38,170 bases of DNA from Phycisphaerales bacterium (lineage in GTDB: Bacteria > Planctomycetota > Phycisphaerae > Phycisphaerales > UBA1924): positions 1-38,170 of the forward strand of contig JAJVHS010000035.1 in NCBI GenBank assembly GCA_022072615.1, in the 5' to 3' direction. The notes below the pieces were generated by a model that did not search any database, had not been told where the DNA came from, and saw only the letters and a list, made by a program, of their open reading frames with translations. Shown here one piece after another: positions 8,401 to 16,230 of this stretch; the first letter of the stretch is position 1, and each line of letters opens with the position of its first letter. Both the position numbers and the translations under genes were made by a program.

Positions 8401-9237
8401 TTACACCGGGCGGCGGAGCACGTAGATCCCATACCCCAGCTCGGGGATATCGATCTCCTTGCCCGATTCATTGATCACCGCCGCCAGCCGCAACGGGCTC
8501 TGGTTGATCGCGTCGAGCCATTGCCGCCGGCTGTAGCACCGGAGCTTGTACCGGCTCACGTACTCCCGCGACCCGGTGGGCGACTGCACCGTGATGTGGC
8601 TGTACGCGTGCTCGACTCGGGCCGCCGGGCCCCTGGTCGCCGTCGGCGGCTCGTACTGGATGACCTGGGTCACTTTCATCCGCCCGCGCGTGGCGTGCCA
8701 GACGTCCTCCGTGGGGGTCTCGTGGCCGTACATCGCCGTCGAAACCCCGACGATGTACACCCCGCCGGGCCTGAGCGCCGCCGCCGTCGACTCCAGGTGC
8801 CGAGCAAGCCGGGCATCGCTTTCCAGGTGCCTCACCGAGTTGATCAGGTTTAGCGCCGCATCGAACTTCTTCCGCCCGACGCAGCGATCAAGCGAGCACA
8901 TGTCCCCCGTCACGAACGTCGTCTTTCCGCGGGCCCGGGCGCGGCCCGTGATCCGCTGCCTCGCGTACTCGATCATGCCCTCGCTGAGGTCCACGCCCAC
9001 CGCGTCGCACCCTCGCCCCGCAAGCGCCCGAACGTAGCGGCCGGACCCGCACGCGGGTTCCACCCATTCCCGTGCCGACGCCGCGGGACCCGATGCGAAC
9101 CGCCTCGCCGCCGACAGGCACATGGAGACGTCCCGAGCCGTCCCCGGCGCGTGCAGGACGTCGTACACCTCGGGGATCGCATAGATATCCACGATCTGGG
9201 GCAGATCACGTACGGATGAGTTCATCGCGTTTCCCAT
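8401..9237 (-). CDS. Class I SAM-dependent methyltransferase
   Basis: The 278-residue protein has methyltransferase motif I WVEPACGSGRYVRALA, the acidic residue of motif II in GVDLSEGMIEYA, motif post-II FVTGDM, and FDAALNLINSVRHL followed by LRPGGVYIVG. The C-terminal half (TRGRMKVTQVIQYEPP, REYVSRYKLRCYS) is the strand-rich part found in many small-molecule methyltransferases of the Methyltransf_25 type. The substrate is unknown. The ATG at 9237 has a TACGCT box nine bases upstream. A second ATG at 9225 with GGGAA before it is possible. It sits 144 bases upstream of ctaB on the same strand and is divergent from the calcium-loop protein. Confidence 0.85.
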   Translation of the reverse strand: MGNAMNSSVRDLPQIVDIYAIPEVYDVLHAPGTARDVSMCLSAARRFASGPAASAREWVEPACGSGRYVRALAGRGCDAVGVDLSEGMIEYARQRITGRARARGKTTFVTGDMCSLDRCVGRKKFDAALNLINSVRHLESDARLARHLESTAAALRPGGVYIVGVSTAMYGHETPTEDVWHATRGRMKVTQVIQYEPPTATRGPAARVEHAYSHITVQSPTGSREYVSRYKLRCYSRRQWLDAINQSPLRLAAVINESGKEIDIPELGYGIYVLRRPV

Positions 9238-9246
9238 GCCGCCGCG

Positions 9247-9252
9247 AGCGTA
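9247..9252 (-). promoter_or_regulatory. Putative -10 box (TACGCT) for the methyltransferase gene
   Basis: On the minus strand TACGCT is followed by nine bases and the ATG at 9237. It is part of the TANNNT-near-ATG set. Confidence 0.35.
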
Positions 9253-9269
9253 GTTCACTCGTGACGGCT

Positions 9270-9299
9270 TTGCATAGCGCCTCGTGTCCACACTAGGGT
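9270..9299 (+). promoter_or_regulatory. Possible promoter for the retropepsin-like/calcium-loop gene
   Basis: TTGCAT (9270-9275) and TAGGGT (9294-9299) are 18 bases apart and point toward the gene starting at 9423. This would give a leader of over 100 bases that ends in the Shine-Dalgarno sequence GAGGAGA. The boxes are weak matches. Confidence 0.25.
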
Positions 9300-9422
9300 C
9301 GCCGGGCGTCGGTCGGGTCGCACGAGAATCCGTCCAACGGAGCGTGAGTTCCCGGGGGAACCCCCGTTCCTGAAGTACACCCCGCGTTTGGGGCCATCTC
9401 GACCGCTTAGAGGAGAACATCA

Positions 9423-10613
9423 ATGGTCGCTCGCAACCGTTTCGGTACGGCCCTGGCCGCCGCGCTCCTGGCCACCCTCACCATCTCGCCCGCTGTCGCC
9501 GGGCCCGCCGACATCAGCACCAACTACCCCGTCGAGCTCGAGGTGGGCGGGAAGAAAGTCTCGGGCATCGTCGACTCCGGGGGGTTGACCACGCTGAGTT
9601 TCGAGGATGCCAAGGCCGCCGGCCTGCTCGATGACAACGGCGACCCCGTCAACCCGGCCGACGGCTCGGTCACTCTCGGCGGCACCGGCGGCGGCACCGT
9701 CAAGTGCCACCGGTTCAACGACGTGACGGTCAAGGTGCAGCCCAAGAACGCCGACGGCACGAACAACGGGCCGGCCCGCGAAATCAAGGTCACCGTTGTC
9801 GTCCCCAAGAAGCCCGCCGAGCAGGAGGGCGCGAACGACGCGGAGAAGACCAAGAAGACCAATTCCGTCTCGACCAAGGCCGGCCGCAACATCGTCGGCG
9901 CCACCATCGACGGGCACAAGCTTGACCTCACCGACAAGGAGACGGAGGACGCCAAGAAGAACGAACGCAGCACGGGCTGGCAGGCCGTCGGAACGGCGGC
10001 CGGCGGCGCCGCGGTCCCCGTGGAGGAGGACAAGAACGAAACCGACAACTCCGAGACGCCCAGCCGCATCATGGGCGCCGACTTCAACGGCATGCCGCTG
10101 TCCCCGTTCTACTCCGGCGCCCCGATGAGCATCATCCCCGAGTGGATGGCGATCCAGCTCGGTGCGATCCCGCTCGGCCCGGCCCAGATTGGGATGCAGG
10201 CGCAGCAGACGCTCTTCTCCGAGGGCCTTTGGCCGTACCTCCCGCAGGAATCGATGCAGCTCCCCTCGTACGCCATCAACGTCGTGCTGCACTCGACCAA
10301 CGCCGGGCCGGTGCTCAACGACGCACCGGTCGTGTTCCTCGCGGCCCCCTTCATCCAGCAGCCCGTCCTGGGAAGCAACGCGCTGGTCCCGCAGAACATG
10401 ATCGCGGAGCTTGATTCCGACCTGGGCGTGATCTGGTACCGCGACTACTGCCCGGCCGACTTTGACGGGTCGGGGTTCGTCGACACCGACGACTTCGACG
10501 CATTCGTCAACGAGTTCATCCTCGGATCGCCCGCAGCGGACTTCGATGGGTCGGGCTTCACCGACACCGACGACTACGACGCCTTCATCCACGCCTTCGA
10601 GGCCGGCTGCTGA
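9423..10613 (+). CDS. Secreted retropepsin-like protein with C-terminal dockerin-like calcium-loop pair
   Basis: The 396-residue protein starts with a clear signal peptide ending near AVAGPAD (about residue 26). The segment VSGIVDSGGLTTLSFEDA (Asp51-Ser-Gly) resembles the active-site strand of retroviral-type aspartic proteases, where DTG or DSG is normal. A second hydrophobic block late in the protein, FIQQPVLGSNAL, resembles the family's LG motif. A charged Lys/Glu-rich insert (about 120-210) lies between. The C-terminus has two EF-hand-like loops, DFDGSGFVDTDD and DFDGSGFTDTDD, and ends in GC; such pairs are common on secreted Phycisphaerae proteins. GAGGAGA lies six bases before the ATG. 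Protease activity is inference; the tail could serve calcium-dependent folding or anchoring. Confidence 0.75.
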   Translation: MVARNRFGTALAAALLATLTISPAVAGPADISTNYPVELEVGGKKVSGIVDSGGLTTLSFEDAKAAGLLDDNGDPVNPADGSVTLGGTGGGTVKCHRFNDVTVKVQPKNADGTNNGPAREIKVTVVVPKKPAEQEGANDAEKTKKTNSVSTKAGRNIVGATIDGHKLDLTDKETEDAKKNERSTGWQAVGTAAGGAAVPVEEDKNETDNSETPSRIMGADFNGMPLSPFYSGAPMSIIPEWMAIQLGAIPLGPAQIGMQAQQTLFSEGLWPYLPQESMQLPSYAINVVLHSTNAGPVLNDAPVVFLAAPFIQQPVLGSNALVPQNMIAELDSDLGVIWYRDYCPADFDGSGFVDTDDFDAFVNEFILGSPAADFDGSGFTDTDDYDAFIHAFEAGC

Positions 10614-10640
10614 TCGGCTCGACCCGCTCGTTCACTCCCA

Positions 10641-10670
10641 GAAGAGCCCCGGCATGTCCGGGGCTTCTTC
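10641..10670 (+). terminator. Terminator-like hairpin after the calcium-loop protein
   Basis: AGCCCCGG (10645-10652) pairs with CCGGGGCT (10658-10665) around CATGT, and outer GAAG pairs with CTTC past a one-base bulge. There are only a few T in the 3' arm and after it. It separates two convergent genes and could work on both strands. Confidence 0.55.
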
Positions 10671-10690
10671 GTTTGCTCCCGCACCGGCCA

Positions 10691-12229
10691 TCACTTCACG
10701 AGGCCCGCGCCCTTGAGATGCTCCACCATCTCCCGCGGAATCCTCCGTCCCGCGTCCGACGTCATCACGGTGCCGTGATCGGTCCCCGGAACGATTCTCA
10801 CATACCCCGGCCCGGGCAGCCCGCCCAGCTTCTCAAGGTCCGCCGCCAGCAGCGTCACCGCTTCGTCCAGTGAGAAGTTGTCCTCGCCGCCCACGATCAG
10901 CCGCACCCGCTCGCGGAACACGGGCAGGTACTTGTCCGGCGACGTCCGCAGCAGGTGGCCGATGTCGTACGCCCGGTACTGCTCGGCGATCGCCGGATCG
11001 ATCTTCCCCGTCACCGCGTCGAACAGCGCCGCCGGTCGTCCCGCCTCGTCGCGCGGGCCGAACACCGCGAACCACGAATCCCACTGTTGCGCCGACGAAT
11101 TACCCGGGCCGATGACCTCCTCCATCAGGTTCTCCTGCCGGATGGTCATCTTCGTCCCGCTCTTCACGCTGTAGCTCGACAACTCCGCCGCGGGGTCGCC
11201 CTCCTTGCCGCTCGCGTCGTAGTAGAAGTTCGGCTGCCCGTACAGGTCCACCACCTGGAACTTGCGGAAGTCGACGGGGTCGGGCGAGCTCGACCACGTC
11301 GCTCCGAACACCTCCGGGTAGTTCAGCGCCAGCCACAGCGTTGACCACCCGCCGGAAGAGTGCCCGCGCAGCAGCCTCGCTTCGGGCTTCGCCACCAGCC
11401 GGTATCTCGCCTCGATCGCGGGGATCAGCTCGGTGGTCAGGGCCTTCGCCCACGGCCCGTTGTTGGCCGAATCCGCGAACAGCGTGTGCCCGTTGGGTGA
11501 CTCGGGATCGACGTTGACCCAGAACGTCGCTTGCGCGAGCACCTCGTCGGCCGACCCAGGGATCACGCTCGACCGATCCCGCTGGAACCCCACCAGGTGA
11601 TCCCCGCCGTAGCCGGGCACCTCGTACACCGCCGCGTACGACCGGGCAGGGTTGTACGACACGGGGAACGCCACCGCCGCCCGCAGCGTGATCGGTCGGC
11701 CGTGGAACTCCGACAGCAGTTTCGATTCGAGCGTGAACAGTTCCACGCCCTTGCGACCCGGCGTCTTCTCGCCGGTCGTCTTCTTGTTGAGCACGATCGC
11801 GACCGTCGAAGGCTCGGCGCCCACCGTGAACGCCACCACCTCCGAGTACAGGTTCCCCGCGTCACGCTTCCAGTTGCTGTTGCCGCGGCTCACGTCCAGC
11901 CGAGCCTGCGCCCGGTATTGACCCTCGGGAAGCTGATCGATCGAGCACGGGAAACTCGTCGCTGTCGAATCGATCATCACCGCCGTGTTGGGTTTCAGCT
12001 CCTTCACGTCGATGCCGTACATCGGCTGCGGATCGGTCCAGAACGGCCCGTCCAGCGGCTGCGAGCTCCGCGGGATCTTCGCCCCCTCCTTCACGAGCAT
12101 CACCACCAGCCGCCCGGTCGCCGGCTCGGCACGCACCCGCGGATCGAACGTCACCGTGAACGTGACGCCCGCGCTCGCCGCCGACGCGGCGAGCAGGATG
12201 CACACCAGCCGGACAAGGTTCAGAATCAT
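10691..12229 (-). CDS. Secreted alpha/beta-hydrolase of the esterase D / putative esterase family
   Basis: The 512-residue protein begins with a signal peptide (MILNLVRLVCILLAASAASAG). Residues to about 210 form a strand-rich domain of unknown type. The C-terminal half is a PF00756-type esterase: the nucleophile elbow is GHSSGGWSTLWLALNYPEVF and the likely catalytic His is in PGTDHGT near the end. FWVNVDPESPNGHTLFADSANNG resembles the family's usual loop. It probably hydrolyses esters outside the cytoplasm; the substrate is unknown. The ATG at 12229 is preferred over 12295 because the signal peptide begins there and a TACGCT box lies six bases upstream. It is divergent from the CocE-like gene. 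Confidence 0.85.
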   Translation of the reverse strand: MILNLVRLVCILLAASAASAGVTFTVTFDPRVRAEPATGRLVVMLVKEGAKIPRSSQPLDGPFWTDPQPMYGIDVKELKPNTAVMIDSTATSFPCSIDQLPEGQYRAQARLDVSRGNSNWKRDAGNLYSEVVAFTVGAEPSTVAIVLNKKTTGEKTPGRKGVELFTLESKLLSEFHGRPITLRAAVAFPVSYNPARSYAAVYEVPGYGGDHLVGFQRDRSSVIPGSADEVLAQATFWVNVDPESPNGHTLFADSANNGPWAKALTTELIPAIEARYRLVAKPEARLLRGHSSGGWSTLWLALNYPEVFGATWSSSPDPVDFRKFQVVDLYGQPNFYYDASGKEGDPAAELSSYSVKSGTKMTIRQENLMEEVIGPGNSSAQQWDSWFAVFGPRDEAGRPAALFDAVTGKIDPAIAEQYRAYDIGHLLRTSPDKYLPVFRERVRLIVGGEDNFSLDEAVTLLAADLEKLGGLPGPGYVRIVPGTDHGTVMTSDAGRRIPREMVEHLKGAGLVK

Positions 12230-12235
12230 GCCCAA

Positions 12236-12241
12236 AGCGTA
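12236..12241 (-). promoter_or_regulatory. Putative -10 box (TACGCT) for a leaderless esterase transcript
   Basis: On the minus strand TACGCT is followed by TTGGGC and the ATG at 12229. No Shine-Dalgarno sequence is present. Confidence 0.4.
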
Positions 12242-12267
12242 CTCCCGGCCTCGCGCCCGAATCTGTG

Positions 12268-12273
12268 TACCAT
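12268..12273 (+). promoter_or_regulatory. Putative -10 box (TACCAT) for the CocE-like gene
   Basis: TACCAT preceded by TGTG (an extended -10 look) lies 46 bases before the ATG at 12320, which has its own GGGAGA site. The nearly identical TGTGGTACCAT occurs before the lipoprotein gene at 36061. Confidence 0.35.
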
Positions 12274-12319
12274 CTCCGCTCGTTCCCGTTTTCATCCGTC
12301 ATCGCACCCCGGGAGACGC

Positions 12320-14170
12320 ATGCTCCGATCCTCCGCCACCGTCCTGTGCATCCTGTTCGCCGCAAGCGTCCTTCCCGCCGGCTGCGCGTCAACCTCCGAG
12401 CCGGGTTCCGATTCGTCCTCCCGGTCGCGCAGCGGCCGAGGCCCCGAGGGCGAGGCCGTCGCGCCCGTGGCGTCCGATGGCATGATCGTCGAGTACAACG
12501 TCCCGGTCCCCATGCGCGACGGCGGTCGGCTCTCCGCCAACGTCTACCGCCCGGCCGCCCCGGGCCGCTACCCGGTCATCCTGTCGCGCACGCCCTACGT
12601 CAAGTCGGGCACCGGCGCGGGGGGCATCAAGCGTCGCCGCGAGATGGTCGCCGCCGGGTACGCCTGGGTGGATGTCGACGTCCGCGGTCGCGGAGATTCA
12701 GACGGCGTCTTCCGCCCGTGGTTCCAGGAAGGCGACGACGGATACGACACGGTCGAATGGTGCGGCGCCCGGCCCTGGTCCACCGGCAAGGTCGGGATGG
12801 TGGGGGGGAGCTACGGCGGGTACGTCCAGCTCGCCGCCGCCGTCCGCAGGCCCCCCTCGCTCGCCTGCCTTGTTCCGTCCGTCGCCTGCCCCGACCCCTT
12901 CGTCGACGGCCTGTGCATGGGCCCGACCGGGCTCCCCAGCCCGATCTGCGTGAGCTGGTACCAGTACACCGCCGGGCACACCAACCAGGGCTCGGCGGCC
13001 ACGCCGTGGGCGGAAGTCTTCAAGCACCGGCCGCTCATCACCCTCGACGACGCCGCCGGCATCGACCTCCCGTTCTGGAACTCGATGATCGAGCACCCCC
13101 AGCTCTCGCCCTGGTGGGAGGATGCCCGGTACCAGAACAAGCTCGACCGCCTCGCCGTGCCCGTTCTGCACATCTCCGGCTGGTACGACGACGAGCAAAT
13201 CAGCACCATCACCAACTACGTCCGCTCGTCCATCCAGCCCCAGGATCCCGCCGTCCGCCGCCACCAGAAGCTGCTGATGGGCGCGTGGCCGCACGCCGTC
13301 AACAGTTCGACCCGGATCGGCGCCATCGAGTTCGGTCCCTCCGCCGTCATCGACATGGATGCGCTCGTCAAGCGGTGGTTCGATCGCTGGCTCAAGGGCG
13401 AGCAGAACGGCATCGAAAACGAGAAGCCCGTCCGCATCTTCGTCATGGGCGCCAACGAATGGCGCGACGAGGACGCCTGGCCGATCCCGCGCACCCGCCT
13501 CACCCCGTACTACCTGCACTCCGGCGGCCGCGCCAACACCCGCTCCGGCGACGGCGTTATCTCGCCCGACCTTCCCTCGTCCCCCGCCGCGCTCTCCTTC
13601 GATTCCGCGGATTCCGACACGTTCGTCTACGACCCGCGCAACCCCGTCCCCTTCATCACCGACCCAAGCTTCTCGCAGGTCGGCGGGCCGGATGATTACA
13701 GCGAGATTGAGCAGCGCGAGGACGTTCTCGTCTACTCCACGCCGCCCCTGGCCGACCCCGTCGAGATCTGCGGGCCGATCCGGGCCACCATCTGGGCGAC
13801 GACCACCGCGCCCGACACCGACTTCACCGCTCGTCTGTGCATCGTCCGAGCCGACGGCACCAGCCAGCGCCTCTGCGACGGCATCGTCCGGGCGCGCTTC
13901 CGCGAGGGCATGCACAGCCCGCGACTCATCACCCCGGGCCAGCCGCTCGATTACACCATCGACCTCTGGACGACCTGCCAGCGCTTCGACGCCGGCGAGC
14001 GCATCCGTGTCGAGATTTCCAGCAGCTCGTTCCCGCAGTGGGACGCCAACCCCAACACCGGCGAGCCCCTCGGCGTTGAGACCCAGGCCCCGCGCCCCGC
14101 GACCCAGGTCATCCACCACGACGCCGGCCGGCCCTCGTGCATCATTCTGCCGATCGTGCCGCCGGCGTAG
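12320..14170 (+). CDS. CocE/NonD-family hydrolase (X-Pro dipeptidyl-peptidase S15 type), lipoprotein
   Basis: The 616-residue protein starts with a lipoprotein signal peptide ending in LPAGC. The alpha/beta-hydrolase domain opens with VPMRDGGRLSANVYRP and has the oxyanion motif RTPYVKSG, DVRGRGDSDG and the nucleophile elbow GGSYGGY (Ser164). The likely acid and base residues follow in the ISGWYDD and WPHAVN regions. The C-terminal third is the beta jelly-roll domain typical of S15/CocE enzymes (PVEICGPIRATIWATT, ending RIRVEISSSSFPQWDAN). Known members are cocaine esterase, glutaryl-acylases and X-Pro dipeptidases, so the substrate stays open. The ATG at 12320 has GGGAGA upstream. Its 3' end overlaps the convergent DUF1579 gene by 29 bases. 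Confidence 0.9.
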   Translation: MLRSSATVLCILFAASVLPAGCASTSEPGSDSSSRSRSGRGPEGEAVAPVASDGMIVEYNVPVPMRDGGRLSANVYRPAAPGRYPVILSRTPYVKSGTGAGGIKRRREMVAAGYAWVDVDVRGRGDSDGVFRPWFQEGDDGYDTVEWCGARPWSTGKVGMVGGSYGGYVQLAAAVRRPPSLACLVPSVACPDPFVDGLCMGPTGLPSPICVSWYQYTAGHTNQGSAATPWAEVFKHRPLITLDDAAGIDLPFWNSMIEHPQLSPWWEDARYQNKLDRLAVPVLHISGWYDDEQISTITNYVRSSIQPQDPAVRRHQKLLMGAWPHAVNSSTRIGAIEFGPSAVIDMDALVKRWFDRWLKGEQNGIENEKPVRIFVMGANEWRDEDAWPIPRTRLTPYYLHSGGRANTRSGDGVISPDLPSSPAALSFDSADSDTFVYDPRNPVPFITDPSFSQVGGPDDYSEIEQREDVLVYSTPPLADPVEICGPIRATIWATTTAPDTDFTARLCIVRADGTSQRLCDGIVRARFREGMHSPRLITPGQPLDYTIDLWTTCQRFDAGERIRVEISSSSFPQWDANPNTGEPLGVETQAPRPATQVIHHDAGRPSCIILPIVPPA

Positions 14171-14828
14171 CCGGCCCCGTTCCGCCCGCCGCGTCGTCAG
14201 CCCGGCGCGTGTACGCGAACTCGACCGTCTTGATCCAGCCGTCCGCGTCGGCCCCCGCCGCGCCCCGAGCCAGCAGCCACACCTGCGTCACGTAACGGTC
14301 CTGGCTCTCGATCCGGATCACCTGCTTGAACGCCTCCGGCGCTCGCCCGGGGACGTCGCTGGTGCCCGTCATCTCGACCGTCGCCGATCCCGCGTCCATC
14401 CGGCCCTTGGCGAGCAGCCCGTACGTGTCGGTCGAATCGACCGACCAGCAGAAGTACTTCGCAGCCCGCCGATCAAACCCGATCACCTGCATCGACTCGA
14501 TCGCGAGTTCCTCGCCCGGCGCCGGCCGGTTCATCACCTGCACGAAGCGCCCGTCCATGATCCAGGATCCCGATGCCCGGGCGCTGGCGGTCACGGCGGG
14601 CATCCCCTGCCCGGGCCACAGCGTCATCGTGCAGTCGAACTCGCCGACCAGCGGTGAGAGCGTCTCGTGCTGAGGCCCGGGTGCGCCGGCCTTCTGGATC
14701 CGCTCGAGGAACGCGCGCTTGTCGATCGTGCCCGGCTCGCCGCCCCGGGCGCCCTGCCACGACGCCCACGCAAGGCCGCCGACCACGCCGCTGGCGGCAA
14801 CGCCCCACAGCACCCGGTTCCACGCCAT
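14142..14828 (-). CDS. DUF1579 family membrane-anchored protein
   Basis: The 228-residue protein has an N-terminal hydrophobic segment (VLWGVAASGVVGGLAWASW) that acts as a signal or anchor. The DUF1579 domain follows: HETLSPLVGEFDCTMTLWPG, then ASGSWIMDGRFVQVMN, AIESMQVIGFDRRAAKYFCW and SVDSTDTYGLLAKGRMD. The family has a lipocalin-like beta-barrel prediction and no known activity. The ATG shares one base with the stop of the upstream MFS gene (TGATG), so translation is coupled and both products are probably made together. The 3' end overlaps the convergent CocE-like gene by 29 bases. A second DUF1579 gene lies at 35131. Confidence 0.85.
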   Translation of the reverse strand: MAWNRVLWGVAASGVVGGLAWASWQGARGGEPGTIDKRAFLERIQKAGAPGPQHETLSPLVGEFDCTMTLWPGQGMPAVTASARASGSWIMDGRFVQVMNRPAPGEELAIESMQVIGFDRRAAKYFCWSVDSTDTYGLLAKGRMDAGSATVEMTGTSDVPGRAPEAFKQVIRIESQDRYVTQVWLLARGAAGADADGWIKTVEFAYTRRADDAAGGTGPATPAARSAE

Positions 14829-16093
14829 CACGAAGCCTCCGTGTCGCCGGCTCCCACGGCCGGCTCGGTTTCGACCGGCCGCGCCTCGCTCGCGTGCCGG
14901 GCAAGCGCCCACCACGCGACGAAGAACGACACGGCGCACAGCACCGCCCCCGAGTAGAAGCTCGCCCCGAAGATCCTGACCGGCGCCCGGTCCGACGAGA
15001 AGTACGCGAAGATGTTGGTCGCGATCAGCGGCCCGATGATCTGCGCGATGTTCTGCAGCGCCGACAGCGCGCCCTGCGTGCGGCCCTGCTCGTCGTGCCG
15101 CACCGTCCGCGTGATCATCGACTGCATCGCCGGCTGTCCGATCCCTCCGAACGAGGCCAGCGCGACGATCGCGTAGATCATCCAGCCCTGCGTGGCCGCG
15201 CCGTACCCCACGAACGCCAGCGTCCCGATCGCGATCCCGATGAGGATCGCCCGCGGCTCGCCCATCCTGCGGATGACCTTGCCCGCGTACGCCGCGACGG
15301 CCGCCGCGCCGATGCCGACGACCAGCAGCGACACCCCGATGTCGGTCTTCGACCACCCGTACCGGCTCGCGGTGTACAGCGCCCAGGTCATGTGCAGCCC
15401 GAACTGCGCCAGGTTCGCAAAGAAGATCGACATCGCCAGCTCGACCACCAGCGGGTAGCGGCCCAGCCCGCCGAACACCGCGATCGGGTTGGCACGCTTG
15501 AACGTGATCACCGCGCGCTGCTCCCGCGGCAGCGACTCCGGCAGCACGACAAGCCCGTACACCCAGTTCACCAGCGTCAGCGCCCCCGCCGCGTAGAACG
15601 GGTAACGCAGATCGATGTCGCCCAGGATGCCGCCCATCGGCGGCCCGAGCATGAACCCCACGCCGAACGCCGCGCCGATCATCGCGTACGCGCCCGACCG
15701 CTTCTCCCCCGGCGTCACGTCGGCGATGTACGCGTTGGCAACGCTGAAGCTCGCCCCCGACATCCCGTTGATCGCCCGGGTCACGAACAGCACCCACAGC
15801 GTCGGCGCCAGCGCCATCGCGAAGTAATCGATCCCGGATCCCAGCAGCGCCACCAGCAGCACCGGCCGGCGGCCGAAATGGTCCGACAGCGCCCCCAGCA
15901 CCGGCGCGCACAAGAACTGAAGACCCGCGTACGTCGCCGCCAGCAGCCCCACGTACGGCGCCGCCTGCTGCTCGTTCCAGCCCTCGAGCTGCTGGATCAG
16001 GCTCGGCGCCACCGGGATCAGCAGGCCGAACCCCAGCGTGTCGAGCAGCACCGTCACGAGAATGAACCAGATCGCCGGCCGGGTCGATCTCAC
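14828..16093 (-). CDS. MFS transporter, TetA/DHA1-like
   Basis: The 421-residue membrane protein has about 12 hydrophobic segments. It opens with ILVTVLLDTLGFGLLIPVAP, characteristic of the TetA group, and has the MFS motif A GALSDHFGRRP between helices 2 and 3. Motif C-like GVGFMLGPPMGGILG in helix 5 is typical of antiporters exporting small molecules in exchange for protons. A polar C-terminal tail follows. The start is a GTG at 16093 with GGAGA eight bases upstream; there is no ATG nearby. The stop overlaps the start of the DUF1579 gene. A ROK regulator lies 137 bases upstream on the same strand, so a sugar-related substrate is conceivable, but the sequence resembles drug exporters more than sugar porters. 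Confidence 0.9.
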   Translation of the reverse strand: MRSTRPAIWFILVTVLLDTLGFGLLIPVAPSLIQQLEGWNEQQAAPYVGLLAATYAGLQFLCAPVLGALSDHFGRRPVLLVALLGSGIDYFAMALAPTLWVLFVTRAINGMSGASFSVANAYIADVTPGEKRSGAYAMIGAAFGVGFMLGPPMGGILGDIDLRYPFYAAGALTLVNWVYGLVVLPESLPREQRAVITFKRANPIAVFGGLGRYPLVVELAMSIFFANLAQFGLHMTWALYTASRYGWSKTDIGVSLLVVGIGAAAVAAYAGKVIRRMGEPRAILIGIAIGTLAFVGYGAATQGWMIYAIVALASFGGIGQPAMQSMITRTVRHDEQGRTQGALSALQNIAQIIGPLIATNIFAYFSSDRAPVRIFGASFYSGAVLCAVSFFVAWWALARHASEARPVETEPAVGAGDTEAS

Positions 16094-16230
16094 GCCGAAT
16101 TCTCCAGAAGGTTCGGCACCCGGACCCGGCGCCGCAACGCAGACAATAGGTGCCGCCGGCCCCGAGCAGGCCACCGCGCCCGCCCCGCCTCTCGGTCGTT
16201 GAATCGCCAGAGCGTTTCCCGGATCCACGG

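Noticed and set aside
11531..12319. Upstream extension of the CocE-like protein
   Set aside because: The extension is antisense to the esterase and His/Arg-rich; the lipoprotein signal peptide begins at 12320 behind GGGAGA.
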